Positions 1 to 9,303 of a stretch of 57,678 nt of DNA are shown one piece after another. Where the stretch lies: the NCBI GenBank assembly GCA_026399835.1, contig JAPLQE010000082.1:1-57678 (forward strand), in the 5' to 3' direction. The stretch's first letter is position 1. Each line of letters starts with the position of its first letter. The DNA is from Burkholderiales bacterium. Its GTDB lineage: Bacteria > Pseudomonadota > Gammaproteobacteria > Burkholderiales > Burkholderiaceae_E. The position numbers and the translations under genes were made by a program. The notes under the pieces were generated by a model. That model saw only the letters and a list, made by a program, of their open reading frames with translations. It did not search any database and had not been told where the DNA came from.

Positions 1-186
1 CCCCAGCAGCCCGTCCAGATCGCACGCCCTCAGCTCGACCTGGTCGCGCTGCGCACACATCACCCGCGACCGACCGGGCTGCGCCGTGCGCCCCCCATCG
101 GCGCGGGCCGACACCGCCAGTTCGCTGTCGTCGAACAACGACGCAGTCTGGCCGGCACTTTCTCGTTCAAGGGGCTCGGTGCTCAT
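1..186 (-). CDS. Transposase, N-terminal fragment (probably IS1182-like), cut by window edge
   Basis: Read on the minus strand from the ATG at 186, 62 codons stay open to base 1. The N-terminus is Ser/Glu-rich, followed by CAQRDQVELRACDLDGLLG, which resembles the DRxQ...DLxxLL start of IS1182-type DDE transposases (known-family resemblance, recalled rather than searched). The catalytic region would lie left of the window. The element's terminal inverted repeat should lie in the gene-free stretch 187-413, where I could not fix an end. The family name is uncertain; that it is a transposase is moderately supported. Confidence 0.5.
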   Translation of the reverse strand, partial: MSTEPLERESAGQTASLFDDSELAVSARADGGRTAQPGRSRVMCAQRDQVELRACDLDGLLG

Positions 187-413
187 GCGCCGATTATCCC
201 TTCAACGAGCCGATTGCTTCACACGTTCTGAGTCGAAGCGGTCGCGACATCCGCCCGAGGCCGGCGCGCGCGGGGCCGCTTGTCCTGGACAAGCGCCGCG
301 GCGAGCCGTCCGTTCGCGTGATCCCAGCGGCCGTCCGTGCGGCGCAGGTTTGCGGCTGAGCGCCCGTCGGAGGAAGGTCCGTTCATCCCATACGACCGAC
401 CGGATTGCCAGCC

Positions 414-1802
414 ATGAAGACCCGCACGCTCCTGCTCGCCACCGCCGGCATCGCCGTCACCACCGCCGGCGCCGCCGGTGCCGTCACCGCGATGCGGGCC
501 TCGGCCGTCGCCGAGCAGGTGAGCGCGCTCGGGCAGCAGTTGCGCGACGGTGAAGTGCGCGTCTCCGGCCTGCAGCACGAGAAGGGGCTGCTGAAGTCGA
601 AAGGCCGCTTCGAGGTCGCGGTGCAGCCCGGCTGCGACGCCGCCGAGGCGGACGCGACGCCCGTGAAGGCCGTGATCGAGTACGAGCTGTCGCACTTCGG
701 CCTGCCGAACGCGCCGGTCCGCTTCACGCTGTCGGCCCGTCCTGGCGGCGAGCTGGGCGCGCAGCTCAAGGAGAGCCTCGGTGACCGGCCGCTGGTGTCC
801 GCGCAGGGCTCGGCCGGCCGCGACGGGGCGGTCGAAGCGACGCTCGCGATGCCCGAACTCGCCATGCGCGACGGCACCGGCTCGCTGAAGATCGCCGCCT
901 CGAGTGGCCGCTTCGCGATGGCCGCCAGCACGCTCGCGTTCGACTGGTCGACCGATCGGGCGACGGTGCGTGACGGCGAGGGGGCCTACGAGGTCCGGGG
1001 CGTGCGCCTGGGCGTGAACCTGGCCGACACGAAGCTGGGCACCGGTACCTCCAAGCTGGAGATCCAGCACGTCGACACGCCGGCGCTCCAGATGGAGGGT
1101 CTGGCGCTGTCCTCGGACGCCGCGCTGCGCGGCGAGTTCCTCGACGCAGGCTTCTCCTCCACGGTGAAAAAGGTCACCGTCTCCGACGAGAGCCTCACCG
1201 ACCTCGCGCTCGACCTGTCGGCCAAGGGCCTGCATGCGAAGAGCTGGGAGACGCTGGTGCGGGTCGGGACCGAGAGCTGCGGCTTCCAGGGCATGACCCG
1301 GGCCGAGACCGCCGAGGCCCGCGACGCGGCGCGTACGCTGCTGGTGCGCGGCCTGTCGGTCGCGGTCTCGCGGCTGGCCGCGGCCGGCCCCGAGGGCGCC
1401 TTCAAGGGCGAACTCGAGCTCGGTCTCGAGGCCTCCGGCGAGCGCACCACGTCGTTGCCGCCGACGCTCGCCAAGCAGGCCTTCGCGCGCGGCCGGGTCG
1501 AGATGACCGGGCGCCTGCTCGACGAGGCGCAGCGCGAGCAGCTGGTCTCGGGCGGCTTCGCGGTCGAGCGCGGCAAGGCGCTGGTCGCGTCCTTCGACTT
1601 CGCCCGTGGCGCGCTGTCGCTCAACGGCGCTCCGGACCGCACGGGCATCGCCGACTCGCTGCAGGCGGCGCTCACCGGCGTCGACACGATGCTCGCCGAG
1701 ACGCTGGCCGGCTCGGTCGGCGACTCGCGTGCGCCGCGGGCGGCCGCTGCCGCGCCCGCTGCGCCCGCGCGGGCCCCGGTCAAGGTCGGTCTGCCGTTCT
1801 GA
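414..1802 (+). CDS. DUF945 (YdgA-like) envelope protein
   Basis: 462 residues. The N-terminus is a short hydrophobic, Ala/Gly/Thr-rich segment after MKTRT, consistent with a signal anchor or cleaved signal peptide and export to the periplasm. The rest is a long beta-rich region with repeated GELELGLE- and VEMTGRL-like strands, as in DUF945/YdgA proteins, whose function is not established. The ATG at 414 was chosen over the in-frame TTG at 405 because the charged residues then directly precede the hydrophobic segment. The C-terminus is Ala/Pro-rich. It stands alone, convergent with the SDR gene that follows. Confidence 0.7.
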   Translation: MKTRTLLLATAGIAVTTAGAAGAVTAMRASAVAEQVSALGQQLRDGEVRVSGLQHEKGLLKSKGRFEVAVQPGCDAAEADATPVKAVIEYELSHFGLPNAPVRFTLSARPGGELGAQLKESLGDRPLVSAQGSAGRDGAVEATLAMPELAMRDGTGSLKIAASSGRFAMAASTLAFDWSTDRATVRDGEGAYEVRGVRLGVNLADTKLGTGTSKLEIQHVDTPALQMEGLALSSDAALRGEFLDAGFSSTVKKVTVSDESLTDLALDLSAKGLHAKSWETLVRVGTESCGFQGMTRAETAEARDAARTLLVRGLSVAVSRLAAAGPEGAFKGELELGLEASGERTTSLPPTLAKQAFARGRVEMTGRLLDEAQREQLVSGGFAVERGKALVASFDFARGALSLNGAPDRTGIADSLQAALTGVDTMLAETLAGSVGDSRAPRAAAAAPAAPARAPVKVGLPF

Positions 1803-1838
1803 TCGGCGCGGCGGGCGCCGAGGCCGGCGCCCGCCGGC

Positions 1839-2588
1839 TCAGCGCCCGCCGCGTGCGTCGATGAAGCTGCCGGTCACGTAGGGCGAGGCGTCGCCGTCGG
1901 CGAGCCAGACGATGCTGCGCGCCACCTCGTCGGCGGTGCCGGCGCGGCCCATCGGCACCGAGCGCAGGATCTCCTCGAGCTGACCGCGCGGACGGGACGC
2001 GTGGATCTCGGTGTCGATCAGCCCGGGGCGCACGCAGTTCACGCGGATGCCTTCGGCGGCGACTTCCTTGGCGAGGCCGATGGTCATCGTGTCGAGCGCG
2101 CCCTTGGTCGCCGCGTAGTGCACCCACACGCCGGGCGTGCCGAGCTGCGACGCGCCGGAGCCGACGTTGACGATCGCGCCGCCGCGCCCGCCGTGGCGGG
2201 TCGACATCCTGCGGATCGCCTCGCGGGCGCAGAGGAAGGGCGCCCGCACGTTGGTGCGCAGCACCTCGTCGAGGCGAGCCGGATCGAGCTCGTCGACACG
2301 CGCCACGCCGCCGGTGACGCCGGCGTTGTTGACCAGCGCGGTGAGCGGGCCGAGCGCGTCCGCCGCCTCGAAGACGCGTGCGACCGCGGCCTCGTCGCCG
2401 ACGTCGGCGCGCAGCGCGATGGCGCGCCCGCCGGCCGCGGCGATGTCCGCGAGGACCGCTTCGGCGTCGGCCGACCGGTCGCGATAGACGAGCGCGACCG
2501 CCCACCCGGTACGCGCCGCCAGGCGAGCGGTGGCCGCGCCGATGCCTCGGCCTCCTCCGGTGACGATCATGGTGCCGCGCGGGCTCAT
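1839..2588 (-). CDS. Short-chain dehydrogenase/reductase (SDR) family oxidoreductase
   Basis: 249 residues, a normal classical SDR length. The nucleotide-binding motif TGGGRGIG lies at about residues 10-17, NNAG near 86-89, and the catalytic Ser-Tyr-Lys set appears as VGSGAS followed by YAATKGA. RVNCVRPGLIDTEI is the usual segment after the active site. An NAD(P)-dependent oxidoreductase is secure; the substrate cannot be read from sequence. It is transcribed in the same direction as the LON-domain, rapZ and hprK genes, with a gap of 70 bases from the LON-domain gene. Confidence 0.85.
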   Translation of the reverse strand: MSPRGTMIVTGGGRGIGAATARLAARTGWAVALVYRDRSADAEAVLADIAAAGGRAIALRADVGDEAAVARVFEAADALGPLTALVNNAGVTGGVARVDELDPARLDEVLRTNVRAPFLCAREAIRRMSTRHGGRGGAIVNVGSGASQLGTPGVWVHYAATKGALDTMTIGLAKEVAAEGIRVNCVRPGLIDTEIHASRPRGQLEEILRSVPMGRAGTADEVARSIVWLADGDASPYVTGSFIDARGGR

Positions 2589-2658
2589 CCCGGGTCTCCT
2601 CGGTGTGGTGTCGGGTACAGGGTCGGGTACGGCGCCCGCGGCCGGGCTCGGCGCGGGT

Positions 2659-3273
2659 TCAGATCACCTGGTGCTGCTGCAGCCAGCGGTGCACCAGCTG
2701 CAGCCGCGCCAGCGGCTCCTCCAGCGCCATCAGCTTGTGGCGCGCCGGGTTCGGGATCGGCAGGAACTCGGCCAGCCGGTTCGCGATCCAGGCGGCCGAC
2801 TCGAAGTCGCAGGGCTCGGCGATCATCCGCTTCTCGGCATCGGGCTCGCGGGTACGGAGTTCGTCGACGATCCGGTGCACGAGCATCGTGCATTCGGCCA
2901 TCTCGTCGGGCACCTCGAGCCGCGGATCCTCCGGCAGCTCGTCGACGCTCGCGCGGATCAGGCCGTTGCCGCCGACGCGCCGGTCGATGATGCGAAAGCG
3001 CGAGCCGCCGATCGTGCGCAGCTGCAGCACCCCGAGCTGCTCCATGTCCCAGCCGCGGATGTGCGCGAGCGTGCCGACGGGCTCGTGCTCGGCCGGCTCG
3101 CCGACCTCGCCGCCCTTCGTGATCAGGCACACACCGAACGGCTGTTCTCGGTGCATGCAGTCGCGCACCATGTCCATGTAGCGCGCCTCGAAGATCCGCA
3201 GCGGCAGCACGCCGCCCGGGAACAGGACGGTGCCCAGCGGGAACAGCGGCACGTCGGCGAGCATGTGCTGCAT
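2659..3273 (-). CDS. LON substrate-binding domain protein
   Basis: 204 residues forming only the N-terminal substrate-recognition domain of Lon proteases (COG2802 type): PLFPLGTVLFPGGVLPLRIF at the start and a beta-rich core with GTLAHIRGWD and GGSRFRIIDR. There is no ATPase and no Ser-Lys peptidase, so it is not a protease by itself. Such stand-alone proteins are thought to bind polypeptides, but their role is not established. It ends just upstream of the SDR gene and begins 6 bases after the rapZ stop, so it is probably co-transcribed with hprK and rapZ. Confidence 0.8.
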   Translation of the reverse strand: MQHMLADVPLFPLGTVLFPGGVLPLRIFEARYMDMVRDCMHREQPFGVCLITKGGEVGEPAEHEPVGTLAHIRGWDMEQLGVLQLRTIGGSRFRIIDRRVGGNGLIRASVDELPEDPRLEVPDEMAECTMLVHRIVDELRTREPDAEKRMIAEPCDFESAAWIANRLAEFLPIPNPARHKLMALEEPLARLQLVHRWLQQHQVI

Positions 3274-3279
3274 GGGGCC

Positions 3280-4152
3280 TCAGGCGGCGAGCTGGCGCGC
3301 GGCGAGCGCGCGATGACGCACGAGCACGCGCTCGGCCGGACGGAAGCGCTGGGCGAGTTGCTCGACCACGTACACCGATCGGTGCTGGCCGCCGGTGCAC
3401 CCGATCGCCACCGTCAGGTAGCTGCGGTTCTCCTGCACGTACGACGGCAGCCAGGTGGTGAGGAAGTGGCCGATGTGGTCGATCATCCGGCGCACCGACG
3501 GCACCTCGCGCAGGAACTGCGCGACCGGCTCGTCGAGCCCCGAGAGCGGCCGCAGCTGCGGCGTGTAGTACGGGTTGGGCAGGCAGCGCACGTCGAACAC
3601 CAGGTCGGCGTCGAGCGGCACGCCGTACTTGAACGCGAACGACTCGAAGAGCAGCACCATCGAGGCGCGCTCGAGTCCGACCACGTCGCGCACCCATTGG
3701 CGCAGCACGTTCGGATGCAGGTCGCTGGTGTCGATCGACACGCCCACGTCCTCGATCGCGCTCATCAGCTCGCGCTCGTTCTCGATCGACTCGAGCAGCG
3801 TCGGCGCCGGCTCGTCGGGTCGGACCTGCATCGTCATCGGATGGCGGCGCCGCGTCTCGGAATAGCGCTGCACCAGCGTGTCGGTGCGCGCGTTGAGGAA
3901 GAGCACCTTCACGTCGTGGCCATGGCTCGCGAGCCCGCCGATGATCTGCCTCAGGTCGCCGACCGACTCGCCGCCGCGCGCGTCGATCGACACCGCGACC
4001 CGGCCGTAGCCCTGCTCCTCGAGCGAGGCGATCACCTCGTGCAGGAACTTGGCCGGCAGGTTGTCGATGCAGAAGAACCCGTCGTCCTCGAGCACGTTGA
4101 TCGCGATCGACTTGCCCGAGCCCGAGATTCCCGTCACCAGCACGACCCGCAT
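3280..4152 (-). CDS. rapZ: RapZ, RNase adapter / GlcN6P-sensing P-loop protein
   Basis: 290 residues, the usual length. Walker A GISGSGKS is at residues 8-15, and the C-terminal domain carries CTGGQHRSVYVVEQLA, the conserved phosphosugar-binding region. In E. coli RapZ guides the small RNA GlmZ to RNase E to control glucosamine-6-phosphate synthase; whether that RNA circuit exists here cannot be told. The ATG at 4152 was preferred, though an adjacent GTG codon at 4155 would add one residue. It starts 4 bases after the hprK stop, the classical hprK-rapZ pairing of Proteobacteria. Confidence 0.93.
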   Translation of the reverse strand: MRVVLVTGISGSGKSIAINVLEDDGFFCIDNLPAKFLHEVIASLEEQGYGRVAVSIDARGGESVGDLRQIIGGLASHGHDVKVLFLNARTDTLVQRYSETRRRHPMTMQVRPDEPAPTLLESIENERELMSAIEDVGVSIDTSDLHPNVLRQWVRDVVGLERASMVLLFESFAFKYGVPLDADLVFDVRCLPNPYYTPQLRPLSGLDEPVAQFLREVPSVRRMIDHIGHFLTTWLPSYVQENRSYLTVAIGCTGGQHRSVYVVEQLAQRFRPAERVLVRHRALAARQLAA

Positions 4153-4156
4153 CACG

Positions 4157-5167
4157 TCACTCCGACGAAGCCTCGATGGCCCGCTGCTGGCGCGCGACGA
4201 ACTCGCGCATCGTATCGATCCCGCGCAGGCGCAGGATGGTGTTCCGAACGGCGGCCTCGGTCAGGACCGCGATGTTGCGGCCGGCCGCCACCGGGACGAC
4301 GACCTTGCGCACCTGCATGCCGAGCACCTCCTGGGAGAGGTCCTCCAGCGGCAGGCGCTCGTACTCGTCCTCGTGGGTGCTGCGCCGGACCAGGTGCACG
4401 ATCAGCTTCAGGCGCATCTTGCGGCGGACCGCGGTCTCGCCGAACACAGTCTTGATGTCGAGCAGCCCGAGGCCCCGGACCTCGAGCAGCCCGTGGAGCA
4501 TCGGCGGGCATCGGCCTTCGATGGTGCGCGGGCCGATGCGGTGCAGCTCGACCACGTCGTCGGCCACCAGGCCGTGGCCGCGGCTGACCAGCTCCAGGCC
4601 GAGCTCGCTCTTGCCCAGCCCGGACTCGCCGGTGATCATCACCCCGAGGCCGAGCACGTCCATCAGCACGCCGTGCATGTTGCACGACACCGCGAGCGAC
4701 TTGGCCAGCAGGCTGCGCAGCAGCTCGATCGCGCGGGCGCTCGGCAGCGCGCACTCGAGCAGCGGCAGCCCGTAGGCGTCGCAGGCGGCGACGAGGTCGG
4801 GCGGCGGCAGGATGCCCTCGGTCATCACCAGGGCGGGCGGCTCGCCGGCGACGATCTCGTCGATGATGTGCTGTCGCCGGGCGTCGCTCAGGCGATGGAA
4901 GTAGGCGACCTCGGCGATCCCGAGCACCTGGATGCGGTGCGGGTGGATCAGGTTCAGGTAACCGACCTGGTCGACGGTGTCGGGCGCCGGCATGGCCGCA
5001 GGGCGCTCGGCCCCCTTGAATCCGCCGACCCAGCGCAGCGACAGGGTCTCGGCGGCCCGCTCGACGAGCTCGCGGACGGTCAGCGTGGGCAGGGGCCGCA
5101 GCCCGTCGTCGATCGGGACGATGGGGTCGGTGTCGGAGCGGGCGGGACCGGGAGGCGCGGCAGACAT
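4157..5167 (-). CDS. hprK: HPr kinase/phosphorylase HprK
   Basis: 336 residues. The C-terminal kinase domain has Walker A GESGLGKS at about residues 180-187 followed by VADD, and the HprK signature LEVRGLGLLDIKTVFG. The enzyme phosphorylates and dephosphorylates a serine of HPr, linking carbon state to PTS output. In Proteobacteria lacking sugar PTS it works with the nitrogen-PTS proteins, and ptsN lies directly upstream. I chose the ATG at 5167; a GTG at 5176 would add three residues. No ptsH or ptsI is in the window. Confidence 0.93.
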   Translation of the reverse strand: MSAAPPGPARSDTDPIVPIDDGLRPLPTLTVRELVERAAETLSLRWVGGFKGAERPAAMPAPDTVDQVGYLNLIHPHRIQVLGIAEVAYFHRLSDARRQHIIDEIVAGEPPALVMTEGILPPPDLVAACDAYGLPLLECALPSARAIELLRSLLAKSLAVSCNMHGVLMDVLGLGVMITGESGLGKSELGLELVSRGHGLVADDVVELHRIGPRTIEGRCPPMLHGLLEVRGLGLLDIKTVFGETAVRRKMRLKLIVHLVRRSTHEDEYERLPLEDLSQEVLGMQVRKVVVPVAAGRNIAVLTEAAVRNTILRLRGIDTMREFVARQQRAIEASSE

Positions 5168-5215
5168 CCCAACCACTGTACACCGGTGCCCGGTGCGATG
5201 CAGCCTGGGGCGGAC

Positions 5216-5686
5216 TCAGGCTGCGGGGCGGTACGGCTCCCAGGTGGCGAGCACCCGGTGGATCGAGGCGGCGTCGTCGGAGGTCATCAGCGTCTCCCGG
5301 ATGCCGGTGTCCGAGAGCAGCTCGGCCAGCTCGGACAGGATCTCGAGGTGCTCCTCGGTCGCGTGCTCGGGGACCAGCAGGAAGACGAGCAGCTTGACCG
5401 GCTGGCCGTCGGGCGAATCGAAGGGGATCGGCTCGGCGACGCGCACGACCGCGGCGATCGCGTCGCGCAGGCCCTTGATGCGTCCGTGGGGAATCGCGAC
5501 CGACTGTCCGAGCCCGGTTGACCCGAGCCGTTCACGGGCGAAGAGCGAGTCGAACACCTTGCCGCGCTCGATGCCGTGCTCGTTCTCGAAGAGGAGCGCG
5601 GCCTGCTCGAACACCCGCTTCTTGCTCGAGACCTGGAGGTCGAGCAGGACATTGCGGGCCGGCAGCAACTTGGCGATTCGATTCAT
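5216..5686 (-). CDS. ptsN: PTS nitrogen-regulatory IIA protein PtsN
   Basis: 156 residues forming one EIIA fructose/mannitol-type domain. The phosphorylatable histidine sits in SVAIPHGR near residue 69, and VKLLVFLLVP and HLEILSELAELLSD are typical of the fold. PtsN relays phosphate from EINtr/NPr and regulates potassium transport and other targets rather than sugar uptake. The reading frame extends upstream to 5773, but the start at 5686 (MNRIAKLL) matches the usual N-terminus. It lies between hpf and hprK in the conserved rpoN-linked order. Confidence 0.92.
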   Translation of the reverse strand: MNRIAKLLPARNVLLDLQVSSKKRVFEQAALLFENEHGIERGKVFDSLFARERLGSTGLGQSVAIPHGRIKGLRDAIAAVVRVAEPIPFDSPDGQPVKLLVFLLVPEHATEEHLEILSELAELLSDTGIRETLMTSDDAASIHRVLATWEPYRPAA

Positions 5687-5884
5687 ATCGGTAGCCGCGA
5701 GCGGCCGGTTGTTGCGATGCAAAAGCGCGGCAAGACCCGCGCCCGACCCGATGTCGCGGCCGATTATAGCCACGATTCCCGGCGCTGGAATGCCAACTAT
5801 TTTGCGTTGCGGAAAACCGATTTCGGGTTCGCCCGGACGCCCCGCCGACCGCGGCAGGACTGTCCGGGCCCTGTCCGGGACAGG

Positions 5885-6205
5885 TCAGGTTTCGACGTGG
5901 TGCTTGATCGCTTCGTGGGGATGCGCGAAGCGCTTGTCCTTGTACTTGAGGACCTGGCGGTCCAGCTTGTCCACCAGCGAGTCGATGGCGGCATAGAGGT
6001 CGTCGTCGACCGACTCCGCGAAGATGTCCTTGCCCCGGACGTGCAGCGCGATCTCGGCCTTCTGTCTGAGTTTGTCCACCGATAGCAGCACGTTCACGTC
6101 GATCACCTGGTCGAAGTGACGCCGGATCTTGTCGAGCTTAACCGTGACGTATTCGCGCAACGCAGGGGTGACTTCGAGATGGTGCCCGCTGATGGAGAGA
6201 TTCAT
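5885..6205 (-). CDS. hpf: Ribosome hibernation promoting factor (HPF/RaiA family)
   Basis: 106 residues, short-form HPF size. It begins [16 protein letters not shown] and has the conserved alpha/beta core [17 protein letters not shown] and [16 protein letters not shown], ending with a basic helix containing [13 protein letters not shown]. It binds the 30S subunit and promotes inactive ribosome dimers in stationary phase. The start at 6205 is preferred over an upstream in-frame codon at 6226 because an AGGAG sequence precedes it at good spacing. It directly follows rpoN, as in most Proteobacteria. Confidence 0.92.
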   Translation of the reverse strand: MNLSISGHHLEVTPALREYVTVKLDKIRRHFDQVIDVNVLLSVDKLRQKAEIALHVRGKDIFAESVDDDLYAAIDSLVDKLDRQVLKYKDKRFAHPHEAIKHHVET

Positions 6206-6284
6206 GAATGCTCCTGAAAGGCTCACGACGTTGCGTTGGCGGCGCAGCGGGCACGCCGTCGTCGGGCGATCTCGGCGGAGGCTT

Positions 6285-7796
6285 CTACAGCGTCTTGCGC
6301 TGTGCGACCGGCGGGATCTGCAGCGCCTCGCGGTACTTCGCGACCGTGCGGCGTGCGACGACGATGCCCTGCTCGCCGAGGACTTCGGCGATTCGGCTGT
6401 CGGATAGGGGGGTCTTGGGATCCTCCGCGGTGACGAGCTGCTTGATCAGGGCCCTGATCGCGGTGCTGGAGGCGGCACCACCCGTGTCGGTCGCCACATG
6501 GCTCCCGAAGAAGTACTTCATCTCGAACGTGCCGAACGGCGTGTGCATGTACTTATGTGTGGTGACGCGAGATACCGTCGATTCGTGCAGGCCCAGTGCA
6601 TCCGCGATCTCGCGCAGCACCAGCGGCCTCATCGCGACCGCCCCGTGCGTGAAGAAGGCACGCTGCCGGTCGACGATCGCCTGCGCGACGCGCTGGATGG
6701 TGTCGAATCGCTGCTGGACATTCTTGACCAGCCAGCGCGCTTCCTGCAACTGGGACGAGAGGCTGCTGCCGGGCCCGCCGCGGCTGCGCTTGAGGATCTG
6801 CGCATACACGTCATTGATGCGCAGCTTGGGCATCACGTCCGGGTTGAGGACCGCCGACCAGCCGCCCTTGCCGCGCCGCACCATCACGTCGGGCACGACG
6901 TAGGCGGGCGGTTCGCCGGAGAAGCCGCTCGCAGGGCGGGGATTGAGACTCTGGATCAGCGTCTGCGCCGCCCGGAGCTCGTCGTCGTCGCAGCGCAGCA
7001 CCCGCTTGAGCCGCGCGAAATCGCGCGCGCCGAGCAGCTCGAGATGCTGATGCGCGATCGCGCCGGCGAGCTTGAGCGTCGTCTCCGCCGGTCGGTCGAC
7101 GGGCGGCAGGTTGGAGAGCTGCAGAAGCAGGCATTCCGGAATGGATCGGGCGCCGACGCCGGGCGGGTCGAAGCTCTGCAGCATGCGCAGCGCGCCGGAC
7201 AGCTCTTCGGGCTCGATCTCGAGCTCGACCGGGAGCGCCTCCATCAGCTCGTCGAGACTCGCGCGCAGGTATCCGTCGGCATCGAGCTCGTCGATCAGCA
7301 GCGTGACCAGGGCCTTGTCGCGGCGTGAGCCGCTGGTGCCGGCGAGCTGGCGCATCAGGTGCTCGCGCAGCGTGTCGCCGGTGGTGGCCACCTGCGGGAA
7401 CTCGCGCTCGTCGTCGTCCTGCTCGCTGCGGCTGCCGCGCCCGTCCGTGCCCCACTCGAGCCCGTGATCGGCATAGCCGTCGTCGGACGGGCCGGACTCG
7501 CCCCGGTCGGCGCCGTCGTCGGGCACCTCGGCGCGCTCGGCGGGGGGCGGAGGGGGGGCTGCGTCGCCTTCGTGGTCGATGCCGGGGCCGCTGTGGTCGA
7601 GCGAGCCGTTGGGCGAGATCCGGGCGCAGTCGGCGAGCGGGTCGTCGAGCCGCTCGAGCAGCGGGTTCTCGGCCAGGATCTGCTCGAGCTCCTGGTTCAG
7701 CTCGAGCGTCGACAGCTGCAGCAGCCGGATCGACTGCTGCAGCTGGGGCGTCAGCGCGAGCTGCTGGGAGAACCTGAGCTGTAGGGACGGTTTCAT
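6285..7796 (-). CDS. rpoN: RNA polymerase sigma-54 factor RpoN
   Basis: 503 residues. The N-terminal Gln/Leu-rich activator-contact region contains [18 protein letters not shown], followed by an acidic region II (about residues 60-140), the core-binding and helix-turn-helix domains, and the invariant RpoN box [12 protein letters not shown] near the C-terminus (about 481-492). It directs transcription from -24/-12 promoters and depends on enhancer-binding ATPases. The gene sits between lptB and hpf in the conserved order and is probably co-transcribed with lptB. Confidence 0.95.
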   Translation of the reverse strand: MKPSLQLRFSQQLALTPQLQQSIRLLQLSTLELNQELEQILAENPLLERLDDPLADCARISPNGSLDHSGPGIDHEGDAAPPPPPAERAEVPDDGADRGESGPSDDGYADHGLEWGTDGRGSRSEQDDDEREFPQVATTGDTLREHLMRQLAGTSGSRRDKALVTLLIDELDADGYLRASLDELMEALPVELEIEPEELSGALRMLQSFDPPGVGARSIPECLLLQLSNLPPVDRPAETTLKLAGAIAHQHLELLGARDFARLKRVLRCDDDELRAAQTLIQSLNPRPASGFSGEPPAYVVPDVMVRRGKGGWSAVLNPDVMPKLRINDVYAQILKRSRGGPGSSLSSQLQEARWLVKNVQQRFDTIQRVAQAIVDRQRAFFTHGAVAMRPLVLREIADALGLHESTVSRVTTHKYMHTPFGTFEMKYFFGSHVATDTGGAASSTAIRALIKQLVTAEDPKTPLSDSRIAEVLGEQGIVVARRTVAKYREALQIPPVAQRKTL

Positions 7797-7827
7797 CGAC
7801 GAGGGCCTGGGCGGCCCGGCGATCCCG

Positions 7828-8631
7828 TCACATGCGGAACTCTTCGCCGAGATAGGCCTTGCGAACGCGATCGTCCTGGATCACTTCGTCGGGCCGCCCG
7901 AAAGCAAGAACGATACCATCATTGATGATGTAGGCGCGGTCGCAGATCCCGAGGGTTTCCCGAACGTTGTGGTCGGTGATCAGCACGCCGATCGAGCGCT
8001 CCTTGAGGAAGCGCACGATCCGCTGGATCTCGATCACCGCGATCGGGTCGACGCCGGCGAAGGGCTCGTCGAGCAGGATGAACCGGGGCGAGGTCGCGAG
8101 CGCCCGGGCGATCTCGACGCGGCGCCGCTCGCCGCCCGACAGCGACTGCGCCGGATTCGAGCGCAGGTGGGAGATCTGGAGCTCGTCGAGCAGCGCGTCG
8201 AGCCGGCGCTGCAGCTCCGGTTTCGCGAGCGGGCGGCCGTCGGCGTCGACCTGCAGTTCGAGCACCGCGAGCACGTTCTCCTCGACGCTCAGCTTGCGGA
8301 AGACAGACGCCTCCTGAGGCAGGTAGGACAGCCCGAGGCGGGCCCGCCTGTGGATCGGCAGCCGGCTGATGGAGTGGCCGTCGAGCTCGATGGCGCCGCC
8401 GTCGGTGGGGACGAGCCCGGCGATCATGTAGAAGCAGGTGGTCTTGCCGGCGCCGTTGCGCCCGAGCAGGCCGACGACCTCGCCGCTGCTCACGTCGACC
8501 GACACGTCCCTGACGACGGTCCGGCTGCCGTAGACCTTCATCAGGTTGCGGGCGACCAGCCGGCTCGCGGGGGGCGATGCGGCGGCGGCGGCGGCGGCCG
8601 CCGCCGCCGCGGGCGACTCGTCGGCGCCCAT
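7828..8631 (-). CDS. lptB: LPS export ABC transporter ATP-binding protein LptB
   Basis: 267 residues. Walker A is GRNGAGKTT, the signature motif [15 protein letters not shown], and Walker [14 protein letters not shown]; the C-terminus [10 protein letters not shown] is typical of LptB. It powers extraction of LPS from the inner membrane with LptF/G (not in the window) and LptC. The ATG at 8631 overlaps the lptA stop (ATGA), so translation is coupled. The first ~23 residues form an unusual extension with eleven consecutive alanines before the ABC domain begins at [12 protein letters not shown]. Confidence 0.94.
   Translation of the reverse strand: MGADESPAAAAAAAAAAASPPASRLVARNLMKVYGSRTVVRDVSVDVSSGEVVGLLGRNGAGKTTCFYMIAGLVPTDGGAIELDGHSISRLPIHRRARLGLSYLPQEASVFRKLSVEENVLAVLELQVDADGRPLAKPELQRRLDALLDELQISHLRSNPAQSLSGGERRRVEIARALATSPRFILLDEPFAGVDPIAVIEIQRIVRFLKERSIGVLITDHNVRETLGICDRAYIINDGIVLAFGRPDEVIQDDRVRKAYLGEEFRM
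8578..8610. repeat. Trinucleotide (GCN)11 tract encoding polyalanine in LptB
   Basis: On the plus strand one TGC, six GGC and four CGC triplets in a row encode eleven alanines near the N-terminus of LptB. Length changes by whole triplets would keep the frame. No regulatory role is evident; it is a simple-sequence expansion in a non-conserved extension. Confidence 0.85.
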
Positions 8632-9272
8632 CAGCGCGGCTCTGCCGGTCGCGGCGCGACGGCCGGGCCCGCGCCGGGACGTGCCGCCCCGCCCGGCGAG
8701 GGGGCGGGCGCGGCGGCGGCGCCGTCGCCGAGCCGCGGCTGGATCACGACGCGCACGCGTCCGCCGGTCACCGCCGGGCCGGCGGCCGTGCCGCCCTCGA
8801 CCTCGTACTGCTCGGTCCGGCTGTCGTAGACGATGACCGCGCCCTCGATCTCGTCGACGACCCGGGTGCCCTCGAGGCGGCGGACCTTCGCCCGGCCGGT
8901 GAAGCGCAGCCGCTCGGTCTTGCCGTCGTAGTGGACCTCCTCGCCATAGCCCTCGACCCACTCGTCGATGCCGTCGCGCTTCTGGCGGAAGCTCGCGAGG
9001 CGGCCGTTGGCGGTGCCGTACTGGTAGCCCTCGGCGTCCTGCTGCAGCACGAGCCTGTCGCCCCGCATGGTGATCGTGCCGCGGGTCAGGACCACCGAGC
9101 CGGTGAACACGTTGACCTGCTTGAGGTCGTCGTAGTTCATCCGGTCGGACTCGACGTTGGTCGGCTTGTAGCGGTCGGCCCGCTCGGCGTGCGCGTCCGG
9201 CGCGCAGACGATGGCCAGGCTCGCGACACAGGCCGCGACGTGGCGTGACAGCGGACCGGGTTGTCGGGTCAT
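8631..9272 (-). CDS. lptA: LPS transport periplasmic protein LptA
   Basis: 213 residues. The N-terminal signal peptide is [15 protein letters not shown], followed by the OstA-like beta-jellyroll with [32 protein letters not shown] and [15 protein letters not shown]. LptA polymerises as the periplasmic bridge that carries LPS from LptC to LptD. The C-terminal ~35 residues are a low-complexity Ala/Pro/Gly tail. The stop overlaps the lptB start. lptC lies 31 bases upstream on the same strand. Confidence 0.92.
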   Translation of the reverse strand: MTRQPGPLSRHVAACVASLAIVCAPDAHAERADRYKPTNVESDRMNYDDLKQVNVFTGSVVLTRGTITMRGDRLVLQQDAEGYQYGTANGRLASFRQKRDGIDEWVEGYGEEVHYDGKTERLRFTGRAKVRRLEGTRVVDEIEGAVIVYDSRTEQYEVEGGTAAGPAVTGGRVRVVIQPRLGDGAAAAPAPSPGGAARPGAGPAVAPRPAEPR

Positions 9273-9303
9273 CGGGGAGATCGGGAACTCCGTCTGCGAC
9301 GGC

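Noticed and set aside
2530-4455. 641-codon plus-strand open frame opposite SDR, LON-domain, rapZ and hprK
   Set aside because: It is a His/Arg/Gln-rich shadow frame of GC-rich genes; the minus-strand products are clear families.
5870-5884. Palindrome CCTGTCC-G-GGACAGG just after hpf
   Set aside because: One-base centre cannot form a normal hairpin loop and no T-run follows; regulatory meaning not supportable.
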